This document shows positions 59,820-64,000 of a DNA stretch of 64,000 nt, one piece after another. How positions within the stretch are numbered: position 1 is the stretch's first letter; the number at the start of each line of letters is the position of its first letter. The notes below the pieces were generated by a model. It was not told the origin of the DNA and searched no databases. It saw only the letters and a list, made by a program, of their open reading frames with translations. Source of the DNA: Polyangiaceae bacterium. Its GTDB lineage: Bacteria; Myxococcota_A; Polyangia; Polyangiales; Polyangiaceae. The stretch covers positions 1 through 64,000 of the forward strand of contig JAFGBI010000092.1 of assembly GCA_016933275.1 (NCBI GenBank), in the 5' to 3' direction. Position numbers and translations under genes: made by a program.

Positions 59820-61760
59820 TCAGACGGTTGCCGCAGGTTTGGGCGCGCCGAAGATGCTGGCCGGCCGCTTCTGTTCCTTCTGCCGCTTCTGCTTCTCGGC
59901 CCAAGTCGGGATCACGACCCGTTCCCGCTGGGGCAGGTCGCGGCCTTCGACGGCCGCGGCGATCTCATCGGAGTCGAGGGTCTCGCGCTCGAGGAGCGCC
60001 TCCGCCAAACGATTGAGCTCGGCTCGATGCTCCACGACCACGGTGCGCGCGACGGCGTATTGCTCGTCGACGATGCGACGGATCTCCGCGTCGATCTCCC
60101 GGGCAGTTGCCTCCGAATAATCCTCGCGACGGGAAGCCATCTCGCGCCCGAGGAATACGGCTTCCTCGTGTTCGCCGTAGGCGATCGGTCCGAGTTTGTC
60201 GCTCATCCCAAGCTCGCACACCATCGCGCGCGCCAGACGCGTCGAGCGCTTGATGTCGTCCGAGGCACCCGTCGTTATCTCCCCGAACACTATCTCCTCC
60301 GCGACTCGGCCGCCGAGGGCCATGGCGATCCGCGCCAACGTCTGCTGACGCGTCATCAGGTGCCGATCCTCCGTGGGCAGGAACATCGTCACCCCCAACG
60401 CAGCGCCACGAGGGATGATGGACACCTTGTGGACCGCGTCATTGCCCTCTACGAGGCGACCCACCAGGGTGTGACCCGCCTCGTGCCACGCGCTCGTCCG
60501 GCGTTCGTTCTCGCTCATCACCATCGATCGCCGCTCGCTGCCCAGGAGGACCTTGTCCTTGGCGAGCTCGAAATCGACCATGGTAACGCTATCCTTGTCC
60601 TGCCGCGCAGCGAGCAGCGCCGCTTCGTTGACGAGATTCTCCAGGTCTGCGCCGACGAAGCCCGGGGTCCCCGCCGCGAGAATCTGGAGGTCGACGTCGG
60701 TTGCCATTGGCACCTTCTTGGTATGGACGGCAAGGATGCCCTCCCGACCGCGGATGTCGGGACGCGGAACGGTGATCCGGCGATCGAATCGCCCGGGGCG
60801 TAGGATCGCAGGATCGAGGACGTCGGGACGATTGGTAGCGGCGATGATGATAACGCCCTCGTTCGATTCAAAGCCGTCCATTTCGACGAGCAACTGATTG
60901 AGCGTTTGCTCGCGCTCGTCGTGTCCACCGCCAAGGCCGGCGCCGCGATGTCGACCGACAGCGTCGATCTCGTCGATGAAGATGATGCAGGGGGCGTGCT
61001 TCTTTCCTTGCTCGAACAGGTCGCGCACACGGCTGGCGCCAACGCCGACGAACATCTCTACGAAGTCCGAGCCCGAGATGCTGAAGAAGGGAACGCCCGC
61101 CTCGCCCGCGATAGCGCGTGCGAGCAGCGTCTTCCCGGTCCCCGGCGGCCCCATCATCAGAACACCCTTGGGGATGCGGCCGCCCAACTTCTGAAACTTC
61201 TTGGGATCCTTGAGGAAGGCGATGATCTCCTCGAGCTCGTCCTTGGCCTCGTCGATCCCAGCCACGTCGGCGAAAGTGACCTTGTTCTGCGCCTCGTTGA
61301 GGAGCCGCGCGCGACTCTTCCCGAAGCTCATCGCCTTTCCGCCCCCCGACTGGAGCTGCCGCATGAACAGGTAGAACATCACCACCAGAAAGACCATCGG
61401 GATGATGAACGTGCCCGCGGTCCACCAGAGGGCGCTGCTCTCGTCTGCCTTGAATTCGACGGCAACGTTGTGCTTGAGGAGCTGCTCGGCGGTCGCGCCG
61501 TCCTCGGTCGGTCCGACCGTGATCGCCGTCTGGTTGGGGCCCTTCGCAGCCGGGTTCTTGATCTCAAAGCGGTACTCCCGGCCATCCACCTCCACCTTTT
61601 CGACGTGACGCTCCGTCTTCGGAGCCGCCACGAGCGCCATGAACTCACTGAAGGATAGCGGCTTCCGTTCGGGCCCTGGCGGCTGGAGAAACTTCCAGAA
61701 CGCCATGAAGGCGACGATGATGATGACCCAGATGAGCAGGGTCTTTTGGGGCTGTTTCAC
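59820..61760 (-). CDS. ftsH: ATP-dependent zinc metalloprotease FtsH
   Basis: [59 protein letters not shown] start ([12 protein letters not shown]). Confidence 0.97.
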   Translation of the reverse strand: MKQPQKTLLIWVIIIVAFMAFWKFLQPPGPERKPLSFSEFMALVAAPKTERHVEKVEVDGREYRFEIKNPAAKGPNQTAITVGPTEDGATAEQLLKHNVAVEFKADESSALWWTAGTFIIPMVFLVVMFYLFMRQLQSGGGKAMSFGKSRARLLNEAQNKVTFADVAGIDEAKDELEEIIAFLKDPKKFQKLGGRIPKGVLMMGPPGTGKTLLARAIAGEAGVPFFSISGSDFVEMFVGVGASRVRDLFEQGKKHAPCIIFIDEIDAVGRHRGAGLGGGHDEREQTLNQLLVEMDGFESNEGVIIIAATNRPDVLDPAILRPGRFDRRITVPRPDIRGREGILAVHTKKVPMATDVDLQILAAGTPGFVGADLENLVNEAALLAARQDKDSVTMVDFELAKDKVLLGSERRSMVMSENERRTSAWHEAGHTLVGRLVEGNDAVHKVSIIPRGAALGVTMFLPTEDRHLMTRQQTLARIAMALGGRVAEEIVFGEITTGASDDIKRSTRLARAMVCELGMSDKLGPIAYGEHEEAVFLGREMASRREDYSEATAREIDAEIRRIVDEQYAVARTVVVEHRAELNRLAEALLERETLDSDEIAAAVEGRDLPQRERVVIPTWAEKQKRQKEQKRPASIFGAPKPAATV

Positions 61761-61862
61761 TGGGGAGACCTCGGTGGGAGCCAGGACGGCCCTTGGATGA
61801 CAATATGCCACCCGGTGCGCGCGACGTCGATCGACTCCGTTCTTCTGAGCATGCGCACGGCT

Positions 61863-62768
61863 TCAGGGATTCGACAGCCCCCGGCGTCGCCGTAGTGGGT
61901 AGTGTTGGGCGGGTCCGAGCTCGATGGTCGAGTTTCGGGGATCCACGCGTGCTGCACGGTCGCCCGAGAGCCAGATGCGGGCGTTGCCCAGCCCAAGCGC
62001 CAGGGCTCGTGCCAACGCCTCCCGCTGCGCGCGGCCGAGGGTAGTGCCATCGAGGGTCGCCGCGACCGGCGCGGGGGTCATGGGCGCGCCAAGCTGGTCG
62101 GCGAGCACGACGAGGTGATCCACGATGCGGGGCGAGAGCGCCTCGAGCAAGGGAACGAGCTCCCTTCGCACCCGAACGCGGAGAAACCGAGGGTCTTCGT
62201 TCGACGGATCGGAGGCGAAGGGGATCTCGCGACGGGACAGGTAGGCGAGGATCTCCCGGCGTCGCCCACGAATCAGGGGCCGGATGAGGTCCTCGGACCG
62301 AGGCGGGAGAGCAGCAAGCCCCCGTGGCCCTGATCCACGCAGGAGCCGCAGCAGCACCGTCTCCGCCCGATCATCGGCGTGGTGGGCCGTGGCGATGAGG
62401 GGGATCCCGAGTTCGTGGGCAGCGGCGCGGAGTGCGGCGAACCGGGCGGCGCGGGCTCGGGCCTGGAGGTTCGGCCCACGAGGGACGGCCAACCGGGTGA
62501 CGGCAAACGGAATTCCATGGGCCAGGGCGAGACGCCGAGCATGGTCCAGCTCGGCCCGGGCCTCCGGCCGCAGGCCGTGGTCCACGCCTTGCGCGAAGAG
62601 CGCGAAGCCGAACGTGGGCCGCAGGCGGGCAAGAACGTCGAGAAGGGCCTGGGAGTCCCCACCCCCGGATACCGCCAGCAGCAGCCGCGCCCTCGGCTCG
62701 AGGCGGCAGTCCTCACGGAGCGTTCGTCGCACGATCGTGACGAGGGACGGGGGGTGGCTCCGTGACAT
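61863..62768 (-). CDS. tilS: tRNA(Ile)-lysidine synthetase
   Basis: LLLAVSGGGDSQALLDVLARL, ATAHHADDRAETVLLRLLRGSGPRGLAALP, RPLIRGRRREILAYL. Confidence 0.92.
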   Translation of the reverse strand: MSRSHPPSLVTIVRRTLREDCRLEPRARLLLAVSGGGDSQALLDVLARLRPTFGFALFAQGVDHGLRPEARAELDHARRLALAHGIPFAVTRLAVPRGPNLQARARAARFAALRAAAHELGIPLIATAHHADDRAETVLLRLLRGSGPRGLAALPPRSEDLIRPLIRGRRREILAYLSRREIPFASDPSNEDPRFLRVRVRRELVPLLEALSPRIVDHLVVLADQLGAPMTPAPVAATLDGTTLGRAQREALARALALGLGNARIWLSGDRAARVDPRNSTIELGPAQHYPLRRRRGLSNP

Positions 62769-62779
62769 GGCACTGCTCG

Positions 62780-63100
62780 TCACCCAAGCTCGAAGGCCTT
62801 GCAGAACCGGATGGTGGGGGAGCGGTCGAGGTGATCCGTGCGCTCGGGCTCCGAAGGAAACCCGAGACTGCATTCCCCGCTCTCTTCCCGGTGAGCGCAT
62901 TGCTCGCAGGCAAAACGGAAGGCGAAGCGGCGCGCTTCCTCCCGCAGCCGTGCATCGATCTCGGTGACCATCGCGGCCGATTGTACGGCCCGTCGCTCTC
63001 GGCGCCAGCCGGGACGATTGGAAGCGGAAACCGATCGGTCGCTGGGCGGGGCGATCTCGACCGAATCTCGCAGGAGATCCCTCGGGGTCTTCGTTGCCAT
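62780..63100 (-). CDS. Small Cys-containing hypothetical protein; first ~22 aa lie in repeat family C
   Basis: FACEQCAHREESGECSLGFPSEPERTDHLDRSPTIRFCKAFELG; internal ATG at 62971 is an alternative start. Confidence 0.55.
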   Translation of the reverse strand: MATKTPRDLLRDSVEIAPPSDRSVSASNRPGWRRERRAVQSAAMVTEIDARLREEARRFAFRFACEQCAHREESGECSLGFPSEPERTDHLDRSPTIRFCKAFELG

Positions 63101-63191
63101 CAGCCATCCGCCGTCGACTCCTCCGCGTCCTGCCTGACCGCTGACCGCTGACCGCTGATGGCCTGTTTGGCTCCGGCTCCGCCGGGTCAGG
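63048..63191. repeat. Dispersed repeat family C, copy 2
   Basis: Homologous to 29534-29692; GACCGCT heptamers in tandem. Confidence 0.85.
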
Positions 63192-63855
63192 GGAAGGGCT
63201 GGGCGGGCTGGCCTCGCTGGAAGAAGAAGTAGAGGTAGCCCTCGACGAAGCTGGCGCGATCGGCGGGAACCAGCCCGTTTGCATCGAGGTCCCGAGGATC
63301 CGCGAACCAGGCCCCGAACTCTGCCTCGGTCAGTCGATCATCCCCATTCTTCTCGCTGGTGTCGCCGCTGAACAGCGAGCGGAAGGTGATCTCGCTGGAG
63401 CTGGCCCCACCGTCCACCTGATCGGCCCGAACCGAGTAGATCGTGCCGTTGTCGCGGTGGCAGGTGTTGTGGAGATAGAGAGCCAGCGACACGAGCGGTG
63501 GATTGGGGTTCCCTTCCACTGGCACCCCGGGCGGCGTGACCCCCGGGGGCAAACCAACGGGCACCGCGGTGCCCAGCAGCTCCTCTCGAATGGGGGCGTT
63601 GTCGACGACCAGAATGGTGAGCCCATCGGAGAGCTCCTGGATGTTGTTGCCACGCTGGATGCGGATGAGGATCTGTTCTTCCCGGTACGCGTTCGCGCCG
63701 AAAAAAGAGGGCTGCAGATCGAAGGAGCCGTTCCAACAGTCCTCGATGAACAGCCGATCGCTCCGAACCCAGCCCTTTCCTTCGCCGACCGAACAGGCAA
63801 TGAGGCACGATGCCGCCCCCGCGGCCGCGATCGTCGAGCACCTCCCGCAAGCCAT
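63187..63855 (-). CDS. Putative lipoprotein
   Basis: CLIACSVGEGKGWVRSDRLFIEDCWNG...; its TGA stop lies at the edge of repeat family C. Confidence 0.6.
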   Translation of the reverse strand: MACGRCSTIAAAGAASCLIACSVGEGKGWVRSDRLFIEDCWNGSFDLQPSFFGANAYREEQILIRIQRGNNIQELSDGLTILVVDNAPIREELLGTAVPVGLPPGVTPPGVPVEGNPNPPLVSLALYLHNTCHRDNGTIYSVRADQVDGGASSSEITFRSLFSGDTSEKNGDDRLTEAEFGAWFADPRDLDANGLVPADRASFVEGYLYFFFQRGQPAQPFP

Positions 63856-63924
63856 GCCCCTCGAGTCTGCCCGGAGAGCCGCCGTTCGGCCACCGAATCC
63901 GGTGAGTCGTCGGGCCGCCTCGGC

Positions 63925-64000
63925 CTATAGCCAGGCCTCGATGCGCCCCCCACCAAGCACCCGGTCCCCAGCGTAGAAGACCGCATACTGACCGGGAACG
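63925..64000 (-). CDS. mnmA: C-terminal end of tRNA-specific 2-thiouridylase MnmA (truncated by window)
   Basis: Manual translation VPGQYAVFYAGDRVLGGGRIEAWL* matches the MnmA C-terminal motif PGQ.vvFY.GdrvLGGG.I. Confidence 0.75.
   Translation of the reverse strand, partial: VPGQYAVFYAGDRVLGGGRIEAWL

Overview
High-GC bacterial chromosomal window, probably Myxococcota / deltaproteobacterial by gene style (inference). It is mostly housekeeping: purL, cutA, rdgB, argG, aat, phoBR-like, a lolC/E-type permease, a PEGA-type Ser/Thr kinase, cca-type nucleotidyltransferase, ftsH, tilS, the 3' tip of mnmA, tRNA-Leu(TAA), and glycogen/trehalose genes (glgX, glgA, treY). No rRNA, CRISPR array, integrase or complete IS was seen. 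Main points of interest: (1) a dispersed, CTAG-bounded, hairpin-forming ~160-bp repeat family; several copies start exactly at the stop codon of the upstream gene and one abuts the 5' end of tRNA-Leu; (2) three further two-copy intergenic repeat families; (3) a translationally coupled membrane / degenerate ABC ATPase / membrane operon in which the catalytic motifs are eroded; (4) other apparent pseudoenzymes: a GH3 lipoprotein with Asn in place of the nucleophile Asp, a LacI-type sensor fused to a degenerate SpoIIE/PP2C-like domain, and an RtcB-like stump; (5) unusual fusions: pentapeptide repeat-GlgX, cNMP-binding-TGS/SAD-uridine kinase, and PilT with a duplicated N-terminal domain; (6) a DUF3820-like reading frame hidden directly after a PilZ gene with no canonical start. 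All assignments come from reading translated motifs; no database search was run.
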